Assembly (NCBI GenBank): GCA_003644505.1
Contig: QNCM01000016.1
Span: forward strand, 1 to 32,763
Direction of reading: 5' to 3'
DNA: 32,763 nucleotides
Source: Candidatus Makaraimicrobium thalassicum
Lineage (GTDB): Bacteria; Omnitrophota; Gorgyraeia; Tantalellales; Tantalellaceae
Shown here piece by piece: positions 15,476-24,291 of the stretch. How positions within the stretch are numbered: position 1 is the first letter of the stretch; each line of letters opens with the position of its first letter. Made by a program: the position numbers and the translations under genes. The notes under the pieces were generated by a model. The model worked only from the letters and a program-made list of their open reading frames with translations, made no database searches and was not told where the DNA came from.

Positions 15476-16273
15476 ATGAAGAATCCAATAGCCGCTGTCG
15501 GAAGAACGGTTCTTGATCTGGGGCAGACCATAATAGATGTCCTTGCGCTTTTCTTTAATACCATCTGGTGGATAGTTATCGGCCCGTTCAAAGCCAAAGC
15601 GGCCAACCGCCGGCATATTTTTGAACAGATGGTATTCACCGGCGTCCAGTCGGTCATTATCGTCTTTTTTATTTCCCTTTTCACGGGTATAGTCATAGCC
15701 ATGCAAAGCGCCTATCAGCTGAAACAACTGGGCGCTATCATATACGTGGCTCCCATGGTAAGTATAAGCATGGCAAGGGAACTCGGCCCTGTTTTCACGG
15801 CTCTTGTCGTTGCCGGCAGAGTGGGTTCGGCTATAACCGCGGAACTCGGGACCATGAAGGTTTCCGAGCAGATCGAGGCCCTGGAGACCCTGGCGCTTGA
15901 TCCCGTGAGGTTTCTTGTGGTCCCGCGTTTTCTCGCTCTTCTTATAATGCTTCCGTGCCTGACCATTATGAGCGATATGATAGGCATACTCGGAGGCCTT
16001 ATCGTAGGCGTGTTCAATCTTCAGCTCGATCCTTACAGATACCTGACTTTTTCTTTTGATCTTATGACATGGAAAGACATCTGGACCGGACTGGTAAAGA
16101 GTGTGACATTCGGGACCATTATTGCCATGATCGCGTGTTACGTGGGGCTGGGAACCCGCGGCGGCGCCGAAGGAGTAGGAAAATCCACGACACTCAGTGT
16201 CGTTCTCAGTTTTATACTGATCGTTCTTTTTGACTGTTTCCTGACGGGATTGTTTTATTTTTCGAATATGTGA
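15476..16273 (+). CDS. mlaE: MlaE-type lipid ABC transporter permease
   Basis: Inner-membrane permease of the Mla phospholipid transport system, which moves lipids between inner and outer membranes. The 265 residues match the MlaE family. An interfacial N-terminal helix is followed by membrane segments beginning IVFFISLFTGIVIAMQSAY. The conserved SMARELGPVFTALVVAGRVGSAITAELGTM coupling region lies at about residues 97-126, and IACYVGLGTRGGAEGVG near the C terminus. mlaF and mlaD follow. No mlaC or mlaA gene is in the window. Confidence 0.95.
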   Translation: MKNPIAAVGRTVLDLGQTIIDVLALFFNTIWWIVIGPFKAKAANRRHIFEQMVFTGVQSVIIVFFISLFTGIVIAMQSAYQLKQLGAIIYVAPMVSISMARELGPVFTALVVAGRVGSAITAELGTMKVSEQIEALETLALDPVRFLVVPRFLALLIMLPCLTIMSDMIGILGGLIVGVFNLQLDPYRYLTFSFDLMTWKDIWTGLVKSVTFGTIIAMIACYVGLGTRGGAEGVGKSTTLSVVLSFILIVLFDCFLTGLFYFSNM

Positions 16274-16280
16274 TCTAAAT

Positions 16281-16320
16281 TTACACTCCCGGAGTGTAAG
16301 GAGCGCAGTGTAAGGAGCGC
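16281..16320. repeat. Palindrome plus tandem 14-bp repeat
   Basis: TTACACTCCCGGAGTGTAA (16281-16299) is a perfect 9-bp inverted repeat around one C. It runs into two exact copies of AGTGTAAGGAGCGC (16293-16306 and 16307-16320). The CACTCC/GGAGTG core is the same as in the triple repeat at 24384-24428. It fills the mlaE-mlaF gap, so it would be transcribed as part of the operon. Confidence 0.7.
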
Positions 16321-16344
16321 ACCCTGGAGCGTGACTGAAACAAA

Positions 16345-17181
16345 ATGCAAAAGACAAAAAGCAAAAAGCGGGTAAAGGACACGGAAGAAAGGGAAGTCGT
16401 AGCGGAAGTCCGGGATCTGGTGAGGAACTTTGGGGACAGGATTGTCCTTAACGGCATTAACCTGAAGGTATACAGGGGCGAGACGTTCGTGATCATGGGC
16501 GGGTCCGGCAGCGGCAAAAGCACCCTGCTCCGGCACATGATCGGCAATTTAAAGCCTACTTCGGGGAGGGTCCTTCTGTTCGGTAAGGACATCACCGATT
16601 TTTACGGGCCGGATCTGGACGAGGTCCGGAAGAAGATAGGTATGTCGTTTCAGTCCTCCGCGCTTTTCGATTCCATGACAGTGGCTGAAAATGTGAGTCT
16701 GGCGATCCGGGAGCACACAAAACTCGAAGACAGTGTTATAGACATCATGATAAAGATGAAACTGGAACTTGTGGGGCTCCGCGGTTTTGAGAACCTTATG
16801 CCTTCCGAGCTTTCCGGGGGTATGAGAAAAAGAGTGGGGCTGGCCAGGGCCATAGCGATGGATCCGCAGGTCGTTTTTTACGACGAACCCACTGCCGGAC
16901 TGGACCCGATCGTAGCGGCCGTGATAAACAAACTGATCATCGACCTTTCGAAGAAGCTCTCGATCACCAGTATCGTGGTCACCCATGACATGAAGGGCAT
17001 TATGACCATAGCGGACAGGATCGCGATGCTGTACGAAGGGAAAGTCCTCGAGATCGGCACGCCCCGCGAGATAAAAAATTCCAGGAACGAGATAGTCCAG
17101 CAGTTCATAAAAGGCGAGCATGACGGGCCGATACGGTTTTTTCAGCAAAAAGATGATTATCTGGAACACCTGATCCGGTAA
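16345..17181 (+). CDS. mlaF: MlaF-type ABC transporter ATPase
   Basis: Cytoplasmic ATPase driving the Mla lipid transporter, 278 residues. Walker A GGSGSGKST (52-60), Q-loop SFQSSALFDSMTV, signature LSGGMRKRVGLARA, Walker B VVFYDEPTAGLDP and the switch His in VTHDMKG are all present. The first 20 residues are basic and outside the fold. The start chosen is the ATG at 16345, but no good ribosome site lies next to it, so translation may depend on mlaE. A repeat element fills the 71-base gap after mlaE. Confidence 0.95.
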   Translation: MQKTKSKKRVKDTEEREVVAEVRDLVRNFGDRIVLNGINLKVYRGETFVIMGGSGSGKSTLLRHMIGNLKPTSGRVLLFGKDITDFYGPDLDEVRKKIGMSFQSSALFDSMTVAENVSLAIREHTKLEDSVIDIMIKMKLELVGLRGFENLMPSELSGGMRKRVGLARAIAMDPQVVFYDEPTAGLDPIVAAVINKLIIDLSKKLSITSIVVTHDMKGIMTIADRIAMLYEGKVLEIGTPREIKNSRNEIVQQFIKGEHDGPIRFFQQKDDYLEHLIR

Positions 17182-17198
17182 AGAAGAGGAGAACCGAT

Positions 17199-17795
17199 AT
17201 GATGAAATTTTCCAACGAATTGAAAGCAGGGCTGGTCGTTGCGGCGGCAGTCGTTGTCGGTATAATATTTTTCGCGAAAACCGCGAGTTTTTACACCAGC
17301 ACATACATGGTAAAAACATTTTTCAAATATGCCGGGGACCTCAAGCCGGACGCCACGGTGAAACTTTCCGGGATAGAAGTCGGAAGGGTAAAAGATATAA
17401 ATTTTATCTATAGCCCGGAGACAAAGGTGGAGTGTATTCTTGAGATCGATTCGAACGCCAGGGTCCGCACCGATTCCGTCGCTTATATAGGGACAGCGGG
17501 GTTTGTCGGCGACGCGTATGTGGGGCTTACCCCCGGGATTTCCGATGAATTCTGCAAAAACGGGAATGTTGTGGCGAGCGAGGATCCCGTCCAGATGCGT
17601 CTTCTTATGAAAAAAGCGGATGATATCGCTGATAATCTCGATTGTATCCTTGCCGAGGTGAGATCCCTTGTTACTGATAACAGGCAGGGCCTGGATAACA
17701 TAGTCGGCAATATCGAGGCGACAACCATGAATTTCAAGGAATTCAGCGAGGATATAAAGAAACATCCCTGGAAGATCATGTTTAAAGGCGAGTAA
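17199..17795 (+). CDS. mlaD: MlaD-type MCE-domain protein
   Basis: Membrane-anchored periplasmic lipid-binding subunit that forms a hexameric ring on the MlaE/F complex. The 198 residues consist of a short cytoplasmic N terminus, one membrane helix (about 11-29) and an MCE domain from about residue 38 (FKYAGDLKPDATVKLSGIEVGRVKDI then GTAGFVGDAYVGLTPG). A helical tail follows. At this length it is close to E. coli MlaD (183) and much shorter than the multi-MCE proteins. An AGAGGAG site lies upstream of the ATG. Here the transport genes end and the FecR genes begin. Confidence 0.92.
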   Translation: MMKFSNELKAGLVVAAAVVVGIIFFAKTASFYTSTYMVKTFFKYAGDLKPDATVKLSGIEVGRVKDINFIYSPETKVECILEIDSNARVRTDSVAYIGTAGFVGDAYVGLTPGISDEFCKNGNVVASEDPVQMRLLMKKADDIADNLDCILAEVRSLVTDNRQGLDNIVGNIEATTMNFKEFSEDIKKHPWKIMFKGE

Positions 17796-17825
17796 AAGCT
17801 GGTATCTCAATGAAAGGAGCCGGGC

Positions 17826-18620
17826 ATGAAAAAAGTTTTGATTTTGCTGGTATGCGCTGTTTGCACGGTATGGGCAGGCGCGTCCGTACTCGCTTCCGGA
17901 GGGACGGTCATCGTCGTATCTTATGCCGGTGACGTAAAAGTCGTCCCTGCCGGAGAAATTGAACCTGTGGCGTGCCAGCCGGGTATGTTACTGAAAGAGG
18001 GCGCCCGCATCATTACAGGGGAGGAATCGTACGTTAAAATAGCTTTTGACAGGCCCAGGAGCAATATCGTAAAAGTCAAAGAGAACAGCGAGGTGATGAT
18101 CAAACTTGAAGGCCCTGACAGGATCGAGCTTATTGACGGTAAGTTGTTCATTTTACTGCGGGATATCAAGAGAGGTGAGACGTTCCGCGTGAGGACACCG
18201 TGTGCCGTGTGCGGCGCGCGCGGGACCGGCTGGGGCGTAGAAACGGACGGAAAGGTCGCGGATGTGGCGGTTTTTGACGGCAGTGTTTTTGTGCGCAGTA
18301 TCAGGAAGGACGGTTCCGTCATGGAGGATGAATACTGGGTCGAAAGAGGGTTTGAGAGAAGGGTAGAAAAGTTCGAACGTCCCGGAAGAATGGAAAAGAT
18401 ATCCGAGGCCAGGCTCTCGGCCATGGAAAAAGAGTTCGATCTGGATAAAGACAGGGAAGCGGCCAGGAAGAAGAAAAAAACAGGCTTTGATAAAAGCGGC
18501 AGTATGAGGGAAGAGCAGATGGAACGCATCCAGGACCGCAAAGACGACGAAAGGCTTGACAGCTTACGGGAAAAGCAGGAGGACAGCGGCGGCGGGCAAC
18601 ACATAATACAAGGACCCTGA
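17826..18620 (+). CDS. Secreted FecR-domain protein (paralog 1)
   Basis: A 264-residue exported protein with a signal peptide (about 1-24, cut near VLASG). A FecR-type beta domain follows (about 28-165): G-VKVVPAGE, the GARIITGEESYVKIAF segment, VKENSEVMIKL and FRVRTPCAVCGARGTGW. The last 80 residues are strongly charged, rich in Lys, Arg, Glu and Asp. FecR domains act in the periplasm in signalling or surface assembly. A CxxC pair (CAVC) lies in the conserved RTP segment where most FecR proteins have a hydrophobic residue, hinting at a disulfide or metal. The start is supported by AAGGAG 7 bases upstream. It overlaps the next paralog's region and probably arose with it by tandem duplication. 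Confidence 0.85.
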   Translation: MKKVLILLVCAVCTVWAGASVLASGGTVIVVSYAGDVKVVPAGEIEPVACQPGMLLKEGARIITGEESYVKIAFDRPRSNIVKVKENSEVMIKLEGPDRIELIDGKLFILLRDIKRGETFRVRTPCAVCGARGTGWGVETDGKVADVAVFDGSVFVRSIRKDGSVMEDEYWVERGFERRVEKFERPGRMEKISEARLSAMEKEFDLDKDREAARKKKKTGFDKSGSMREEQMERIQDRKDDERLDSLREKQEDSGGGQHIIQGP

Positions 18621-18634
18621 TGAGGAGGTGCGGC

Positions 18635-19564
18635 GTGAGGAAGTGCTTGCTTTTTGCGGTATGTTTTGTATCGGCGGCATATTTATCCTTCCCGGCACAG
18701 GCTGCGGAAGAGTCTGTAAATGTCATATCGTGCGCCGGTGAGGTAAAACTTATTCCTTCGACAGGGATGGAAGCCGTGGTATGCCGCGGCGGTATGCGCC
18801 TGGAAGAAGGATCCCGGATAATAACGGGAAAAGGGTCCTATGTTGAAATAGCTTTTGACAGAACAGGCCGCAACATCGTGAAAATAAAAGAGAACAGTGA
18901 AGTGGTGGTCAAACTTGACGGCTCCGAGAAGATCGAGCTTATTGACGGCGAAATTCTTGCCATGTTGAGGAAACTTAAAAGACGGGAGGCGTTCCGCGTG
19001 AGGACACCCTGCGCCACGTGCGGCGCGCGCGGAACGGACTGGAGCACGAAGACCGACGGTAAGGTAACGGATATAGCCGTATTAAGCGGCAAGGTTTTTG
19101 TGCGCGGTATCAAAGTGGACGGCTCTGTCATGGAAAAGGAGTTCTGGGTCAAAAAGGGCTTTGAGAGAAGGATAAAGAGATTTGAACATCCCGGAGCGAT
19201 GGAAAAGATCTCCGAGGCCAGGCTCTCGGCGATAGAGAAGGATATAAAAGGCCTGCCCGGGACAAAACGCGTTCTCAGAAGAGAGCAAAGGCCGTCCGGT
19301 GTTCCGGCAATAGCCCCCGATCTTCCGGACAGGAAGGTCATAAAGGCCGGCCCGAGAGAGAAGCGGGAAATCATAGCTGAAAAACGCGAAAAGGCGACCG
19401 AGAGAATGGAAAAGATCATGGGCCGGCAGGAGAGAATGGAAAAAACGATAGAAAGAAGCGATGCCATAAGGGAAAGGACCAAAGATAACGTTCTGGAACG
19501 CAGGGCCTACGAAGACCTGAGGAGAAGAAGGCTGCGGAGACTGAGAGACGATACCGCGAACTAG
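18635..19564 (+). CDS. Secreted FecR-domain protein (paralog 2)
   Basis: Close paralog of the upstream FecR protein. The aligned domains share long blocks such as RIITG-SYV-IAFDR, NIVK-KENSEV, KIELIDG, FRVRTPCA-CGARGT and GFERR. Even the DNA is nearly identical around the CxxC segment, pointing to a fairly recent tandem duplication. The frame is open from an ATG at 18620 that overlaps the previous stop. I prefer the GTG at 18635 because GGAGG lies 6 bases before it and it yields a clean signal peptide (RKCLLFAVCFVSAAYLSF). From there it is 309 residues. The C-terminal 100 residues are a highly charged, probably coiled-coil, Arg/Glu/Lys region that has diverged from paralog 1. Confidence 0.85.
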   Translation: MRKCLLFAVCFVSAAYLSFPAQAAEESVNVISCAGEVKLIPSTGMEAVVCRGGMRLEEGSRIITGKGSYVEIAFDRTGRNIVKIKENSEVVVKLDGSEKIELIDGEILAMLRKLKRREAFRVRTPCATCGARGTDWSTKTDGKVTDIAVLSGKVFVRGIKVDGSVMEKEFWVKKGFERRIKRFEHPGAMEKISEARLSAIEKDIKGLPGTKRVLRREQRPSGVPAIAPDLPDRKVIKAGPREKREIIAEKREKATERMEKIMGRQERMEKTIERSDAIRERTKDNVLERRAYEDLRRRRLRRLRDDTAN

Positions 19565-19577
19565 CATATATTTCCGG

Positions 19578-19630
19578 TCCCGCATCGGAACCAGTTTCGG
19601 ACGATGCGGAATCGGGCGATGCGGGATCGG
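19578..19630. repeat. GATGCGGGATCGG-family repeat, compound copy
   Basis: TCCCGCATCG (19578-19587) pairs with CGATGCGGGA (19617-19626). The spacer contains a further imperfect copy, CGATGCGGAATCGG (19602-19615). The element lies between the second FecR gene and the beta-barrel gene and matches the core at 6905-6939. Both also share the spacer word AACCAGTTT. Confidence 0.7.
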
Positions 19631-19655
19631 AAGCAAAACGAGAAAGGAAACACAG

Positions 19656-20708
19656 TTGATTTTTAAGTGCGATCGAACGGTCAGGATGTTTGTTTTCGTG
19701 TTTATATTCCTCTCACTTTTCTTATGGTGCCTTTCCAGTTCGTTTGCCCTTGACGAACAGATAACCGATAAATATCCCGTTGAGGAGCCGTCCTCCCCGC
19801 AGGAAGAACGCACCCGGGAGCCTGGTTATCAGCCGGACCGCCGCGTGAATATTACCGGGTTTGCGGGCATCTTGCAGGGGTATGACAACAACGTTGATCT
19901 TGACTCGGAAAGGCATAACGACGGGTTTAACCAGGGCATAGCGAACGTGGATGTCACGTACGAACAGACGAAAGACCTGAAACTGAAGGCCGGTGTTGAT
20001 GTTTTCGAGCTGATCTATTACAAATATAACATCGACAACCTGTCGGATATATCCCCTTATACGGGGGTTGACCTCGAACTTACTCCGGGGCTTGTTTCCC
20101 GGAACCGTTTCGCTTTTGACTACTTTTCGTATCCGAACAGAAAAGAGAGCACTTTTGCCGGTATCACGCTTTCCTCATATCTGCGCCACTTTATTTTAGA
20201 GGACATCTATCACGAATTGGGATATGAATACCTGTACCGGTGGTACCCGGACCGGAAGATCACCCTTGGGAGCCTTGAAACGGGCGATGACGACCGTGTC
20301 GATGGGCGCCACAAGACCAAATACAATATTGGGGTCTATTCTACGCGTCTTTTCGTAAAACTCAGCAATGAAATAAGCTGGAACGATTCGAATAACGGAT
20401 ACCAGAATTATTATGACTACTGGCTTTACAGGGTCAAGCCCTCGGTGATGTTCTTTTTCACGGACAGGTTCTACACGGACGTCAGTTTTGTCTACAAATA
20501 TACGCATTATAACGACCGCCGCTCGACGGAAAACAGCACCAGGGTCGTTCGTGATCATACTTATATGGCGAATACCTCATTTTACTACGACATTTCCAGG
20601 AACGTAACGTTCGGTCTCACGTATTCTTACAGTGAGAACCAGTCCAATGATCCATTCCAGAAATATTCCGGCAGTATCCTGTCCGGGGGGATATATTACA
20701 GCTTCTGA
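19656..20708 (+). CDS. Predicted outer-membrane beta-barrel protein
   Basis: A 350-residue exported protein with a long signal peptide (about 1-31, ending SSFA). After it come alternating amphipathic strands rich in Tyr, Phe, Asn and Asp, with short turns, and a C terminus GGIYYSF ending in Phe. This is the classic sorting signal of outer-membrane barrels. A stretch after the signal peptide is Pro/Glu-rich (PVEEPSSPQEE). It resembles the putative beta-barrel porin families found in surface and exopolysaccharide loci, but the exact family is not certain. The start is TTG at 19656 with GAAAGGA 8 bases upstream; an in-frame ATG at 19686 is the alternative. Its stop overlaps the CHASE2 gene ATG by one base, implying coupled translation. 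Confidence 0.82.
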   Translation: MIFKCDRTVRMFVFVFIFLSLFLWCLSSSFALDEQITDKYPVEEPSSPQEERTREPGYQPDRRVNITGFAGILQGYDNNVDLDSERHNDGFNQGIANVDVTYEQTKDLKLKAGVDVFELIYYKYNIDNLSDISPYTGVDLELTPGLVSRNRFAFDYFSYPNRKESTFAGITLSSYLRHFILEDIYHELGYEYLYRWYPDRKITLGSLETGDDDRVDGRHKTKYNIGVYSTRLFVKLSNEISWNDSNNGYQNYYDYWLYRVKPSVMFFFTDRFYTDVSFVYKYTHYNDRRSTENSTRVVRDHTYMANTSFYYDISRNVTFGLTYSYSENQSNDPFQKYSGSILSGGIYYSF

Positions 20709-22627
20709 TGAAGAGATTCGATAAAACAAAGATAGGATATTTCGTCTTAGGGGCTTTTCTTGCGGGCCTCTTCCTTTTCTTTTCGTATTCCAGGGTATTC
20801 GATGAATTTGAATACAGCATGCTTGATTTCAGGTACAACCTAAGGCCCTGCCAGCCTGTCGATAAAGACATAGTTATAATCGAGATAGGGGACGATTCAA
20901 TAGAGAAAATAGGGAAATGGCCGTTCCCCCGCAATTATCATGCGCTTCTGGTGAAGGCCCTCAAGTCTTCGGGCGTGGACACGATTATTTTTGACATATT
21001 CTTCAGTGAAGAGAAAGACGGTGACGAGGGATTCGCCAAAGCGGTTAAGGATGCCGGCAGGGTATATCTGCCGTATGTTTTTGAGTTGGATAGAGATACT
21101 ACGGACAGAACGCGTGTCCGCGGTGTGGGGTATGCCGCGCCTTTGATCGAGGTGTTAAAAAAAGCGGCTAAAGGCACGGGATTCATAAATGTCGAGCCTG
21201 ACATAGACGGAAAGATCCGCAGGATCCCTCCTTTTATCGAATATAAAGGGGTATTCTATCCCCATCTGACAGTGCTGGCCGCGTTGAACAATCTCGGCTA
21301 TGGTTTCGACCAGGTCAGGATAATTCCCGAAAAAAAGATGATCGTGAGCGAGGACCTGATAATACCGCTGGCTGAAGGTTCTTTCATGCCGGTGGATTAT
21401 CCCGCGGTATGGGGCAGGGCGTTCCGCCATTATTCCTATGTGGACATCCTGCAGTCTTACCTTGCGGATGTTATGGAGCAGGAACCGGCAGTGGACCTGA
21501 AGGAGCTCGACGGAACAGTATGTTTCATAGGACTGACCGCGACAGCGGCTCCCGATACTCATCCATCTCCCATGGAACCGTTGTATCCGGGTATAGGTGT
21601 CCATACCAGCGTTTACAACAGCATTATCCAGAAAAGTTTCCTGCGGAGACTGAACAAGTGGTGGAACCTTCTTATCCTTGTGGCGATGTGGCTGTTTACC
21701 GCTTATGTTACGGAAAAAAGCCGGAAACGGTTCGCTCTTATTTCTATCATTCTTATCATGGCAACGTACGTTTTTATCGCGATGCTGTTTTTCTGGCCGC
21801 TGGGTATATGGATAGACGTTTTTTACCCGCTTGTATCCATGGTCGCCGTTTACGTCGTTTTTACGTTCAAGAAGTACGTGACAGAGACCCAGAAAAGAGA
21901 ACTTATTGAGAAAGAGCTCAATATCGCCAGAAGCATTCAGCAGAGCTTTCTGCCCAGCGAGATCCCCGTTCCCGGAGGCATGGATATAAGCGTCAGAATG
22001 TTGACCGCGCGTCAGGTCGGCGGCGATCTCTATGATATAGTGCAGCTGAACGGCAGTAAACTGGGGGTTATGCTGGGAGACGTTTCGGGTAAAGGTGTCC
22101 CCGCGGCTCTTTATATGGCCAGGGTGGTAAGCGTGTTCAAGACCTTTGTCGGAGAAGGCGCCGCGACCGAGGTGCTTAAGAACGTCAATGAACGGCTTAT
22201 AGCCGAAGGCAGCAGCAATTTTTTCGTGACACTCACATACACAGTGTTCGATACGGAGACAAACAGCGCGTCTTTCGCCATCGGCGGGCACCTGCCGACG
22301 ATCCTTATAGAGCCCGGCGGGAACGTGGAGCTTCTTGATGTGGCGGAAGGTATACCGCTGGGGCTGGTGGAAAGCGATTTTTCTCCCGGCAGGCGGGAGT
22401 ATAAACCGGGAAGTATGTTCCTTTTTTATACCGACGGTGTGACAGAGGCCATGAACACCGCGGATGAGATGTTCGGGCAGGAACGCCTGGTCGAACTGGT
22501 CGAAAACCTGAAAGGATGCTCAGCCGAAGAGGTCGTAGATGCGGTGCATAAAGCGGTATCGGATTATGCGGGAAAAGCCAGCCAGCATGACGATATCACG
22601 GTCATGGCGGTCAGGATACCGCAGTAG
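20708..22627 (+). CDS. CHASE2 sensor fused to SpoIIE-type PP2C phosphatase
   Basis: A 639-residue inner-membrane sensor phosphatase. One membrane helix (about 10-27) leads into an extracytoplasmic CHASE2 domain (about 35-310, with DKDIVIIEIGDDSIEKIGKWPFPR and FDIFFSE). Three more helices follow (about 318-335, 344-364, 372-392). A short coiled linker (IEKELNIARSIQQSFLP) then leads to a SpoIIE/RsbU-type phosphatase domain (about 415-639). Metal-binding motifs are intact: GGDLYD near 438, GDVSGKG near 457, TDGVTEA near 575 and HDDIT near 627. Such phosphatases dephosphorylate a STAS antagonist to release a sigma factor. The kinase and STAS genes at 14689-15453 are natural partners. It is coupled to the beta-barrel gene. 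Confidence 0.93.
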   Translation: MKRFDKTKIGYFVLGAFLAGLFLFFSYSRVFDEFEYSMLDFRYNLRPCQPVDKDIVIIEIGDDSIEKIGKWPFPRNYHALLVKALKSSGVDTIIFDIFFSEEKDGDEGFAKAVKDAGRVYLPYVFELDRDTTDRTRVRGVGYAAPLIEVLKKAAKGTGFINVEPDIDGKIRRIPPFIEYKGVFYPHLTVLAALNNLGYGFDQVRIIPEKKMIVSEDLIIPLAEGSFMPVDYPAVWGRAFRHYSYVDILQSYLADVMEQEPAVDLKELDGTVCFIGLTATAAPDTHPSPMEPLYPGIGVHTSVYNSIIQKSFLRRLNKWWNLLILVAMWLFTAYVTEKSRKRFALISIILIMATYVFIAMLFFWPLGIWIDVFYPLVSMVAVYVVFTFKKYVTETQKRELIEKELNIARSIQQSFLPSEIPVPGGMDISVRMLTARQVGGDLYDIVQLNGSKLGVMLGDVSGKGVPAALYMARVVSVFKTFVGEGAATEVLKNVNERLIAEGSSNFFVTLTYTVFDTETNSASFAIGGHLPTILIEPGGNVELLDVAEGIPLGLVESDFSPGRREYKPGSMFLFYTDGVTEAMNTADEMFGQERLVELVENLKGCSAEEVVDAVHKAVSDYAGKASQHDDITVMAVRIPQ

Positions 22628-22657
22628 CGGGCGGCGTGGGGGGATAAACGGAATAAT

Positions 22658-24286
22658 ATGAAGCTGGAATTGAAAAAACTAAAAGGGTTCACGCCCAGGA
22701 AAGGGCCGCTTCTGCTGATCATCATGGACGGTGTGGGCCTGGGCAAAAAGGATGAGTCGAACGCGGTTTATTGCGCGAATACACCCTGCCTGGACCGCCT
22801 GTTCGAAACGGAACTTTTTACCACCTTACAGGCCCACGGGACCGCCGTGGGGTTGCCCTCGGACGAAGATATGGGCAACAGCGAGGTCGGGCATAACGCG
22901 CTTGGAGCGGGGCGTGTTTTCGCGCAGGGGGCGAAAAGGGTCAACAAGGCCATTAAGGATGGATCGATCTTCGAGACCGAACAGTGGCGCAGGATGGCCG
23001 CCGGGGCTAAAGATAACGGGAGTACGTTCCATTTTATAGGCCTTTTATCGGACGGCAACGTCCATTCCCATATTGACCAGTTATTCGCCATGGTGAAGCG
23101 TCTGGCGGAAGAGGGCGTGAGGCATGTCCGTATTCACGCTCTTCTTGACGGACGCGATGTGCTGGAGAAGTCGGCCCTTACTTATATCGGCAGGACAGAA
23201 GAGGTCCTGGACAGGATCCGTTCGGAAAAAGGGTACGATTACAGGATCGCTTCCGGAGGCGGACGCATGGTCACCACCATGGACCGTTATAACGCCGACT
23301 GGAGCGTTGTTAAGCGGGGATGGGACGCGCATGTCCTGGGAAAAGCGCGCCTGTTTTCTTCGGCGCGGGAAGCGGTCGAGACTTATTACAAGGAGGATCC
23401 CGGGATAACCGATCAGTACCTGGATTCTTTCGTGGTCGCGGACAACGGTAAGCCGGTAGGGCGTATTACGGACGGCGATTATGTTGTGTTCTTTAACTTC
23501 AGGGGCGACCGGGCCATAGAGATCTCCCGGGCCTTCGAAGAGAAGGATTTTTCGGAATTCGACCGCGAAATATATCCTGATATCCTTTATGCCGGAATGA
23601 TGGAGTATGACGGCGATCTGCATATCCCCGCGCATTACCTTGTTGATCCGCCGGAGATCGACAGGACGGTGTGTGAGTACCTGTGCTCCGAAAAGGTGCG
23701 GATGTTCGCCGTTTCCGAGACGCAGAAATTCGGGCACGTGACGTATTTCTGGAACGGCAATAAGTCCGGATATATCTGCAGGGATATTGAGGAATACATC
23801 GAGATACCTTCGGATAAGATACAGTTCGATAAGGCCCCGGCGATGAAAGCGCCCGAGATCACGGAAAAAAGCATAGAGCTTTTGAAGAGCGCCAAATTCC
23901 GTTTCGGCCGGCTCAACTTCCCGAACGGCGACATGGTAGGGCACACCGCCGTCCCCGAAGCGGTCATAAGCGCGGTAGAAACAGTGGATTCCTGTGTTCA
24001 GCGGCTGCTGGACACCGTGAAAAGACTTGACGGGATAGCCATAATCACGGCCGACCACGGGAATTGCGACGAGATGTTCACGGTAACCGGCGGCAGGCGG
24101 ATCCCCAAAACGGCACATACGCTTAATCCCGTGCCGTTCGTTATATATGACCCGCAATACGCGGGTGAATACAGGATGGCCGGGCTGTCCAGGCAGGGGC
24201 TCTCCAATGTGGCGGGAACGATCCTGAACCTTCTCGGTTTCGAGAACGTCGGCGATTATGACCCGTCGTTGATAAAGTTTAATTAG
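22658..24286 (+). CDS. gpmI: 2,3-bisphosphoglycerate-independent phosphoglycerate mutase
   Basis: Interconverts 3- and 2-phosphoglycerate in glycolysis, using two metal ions and a phosphoserine. The 542 residues carry the alkaline-phosphatase-type motifs: metal Asp24 in IIMDGVGLG, nucleophile Ser75 in MGNSEVGHN, HSHIDQL, ALLDGRD, FFNFRGDRAIEI, SETQKFGHVTYFWNG, NGDMVGHT and the final TADHGNCDEM. It is slightly longer than the usual 510-515 residues, partly from an N-terminal extension. A GGGGGGA stretch about 14 bases upstream is the nearest ribosome site. tRNA-Leu begins 5 bases after the stop and is probably transcribed from the same promoter. Confidence 0.97.
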   Translation: MKLELKKLKGFTPRKGPLLLIIMDGVGLGKKDESNAVYCANTPCLDRLFETELFTTLQAHGTAVGLPSDEDMGNSEVGHNALGAGRVFAQGAKRVNKAIKDGSIFETEQWRRMAAGAKDNGSTFHFIGLLSDGNVHSHIDQLFAMVKRLAEEGVRHVRIHALLDGRDVLEKSALTYIGRTEEVLDRIRSEKGYDYRIASGGGRMVTTMDRYNADWSVVKRGWDAHVLGKARLFSSAREAVETYYKEDPGITDQYLDSFVVADNGKPVGRITDGDYVVFFNFRGDRAIEISRAFEEKDFSEFDREIYPDILYAGMMEYDGDLHIPAHYLVDPPEIDRTVCEYLCSEKVRMFAVSETQKFGHVTYFWNGNKSGYICRDIEEYIEIPSDKIQFDKAPAMKAPEITEKSIELLKSAKFRFGRLNFPNGDMVGHTAVPEAVISAVETVDSCVQRLLDTVKRLDGIAIITADHGNCDEMFTVTGGRRIPKTAHTLNPVPFVIYDPQYAGEYRMAGLSRQGLSNVAGTILNLLGFENVGDYDPSLIKFN

Positions 24287-24291
24287 TCGTT

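Noticed and set aside
21155-22291. Minus-strand frame of 378 codons opposite the CHASE2-PP2C gene
   Set aside because: Composition is typical of an antisense shadow, and the plus-strand phosphatase motifs are intact.
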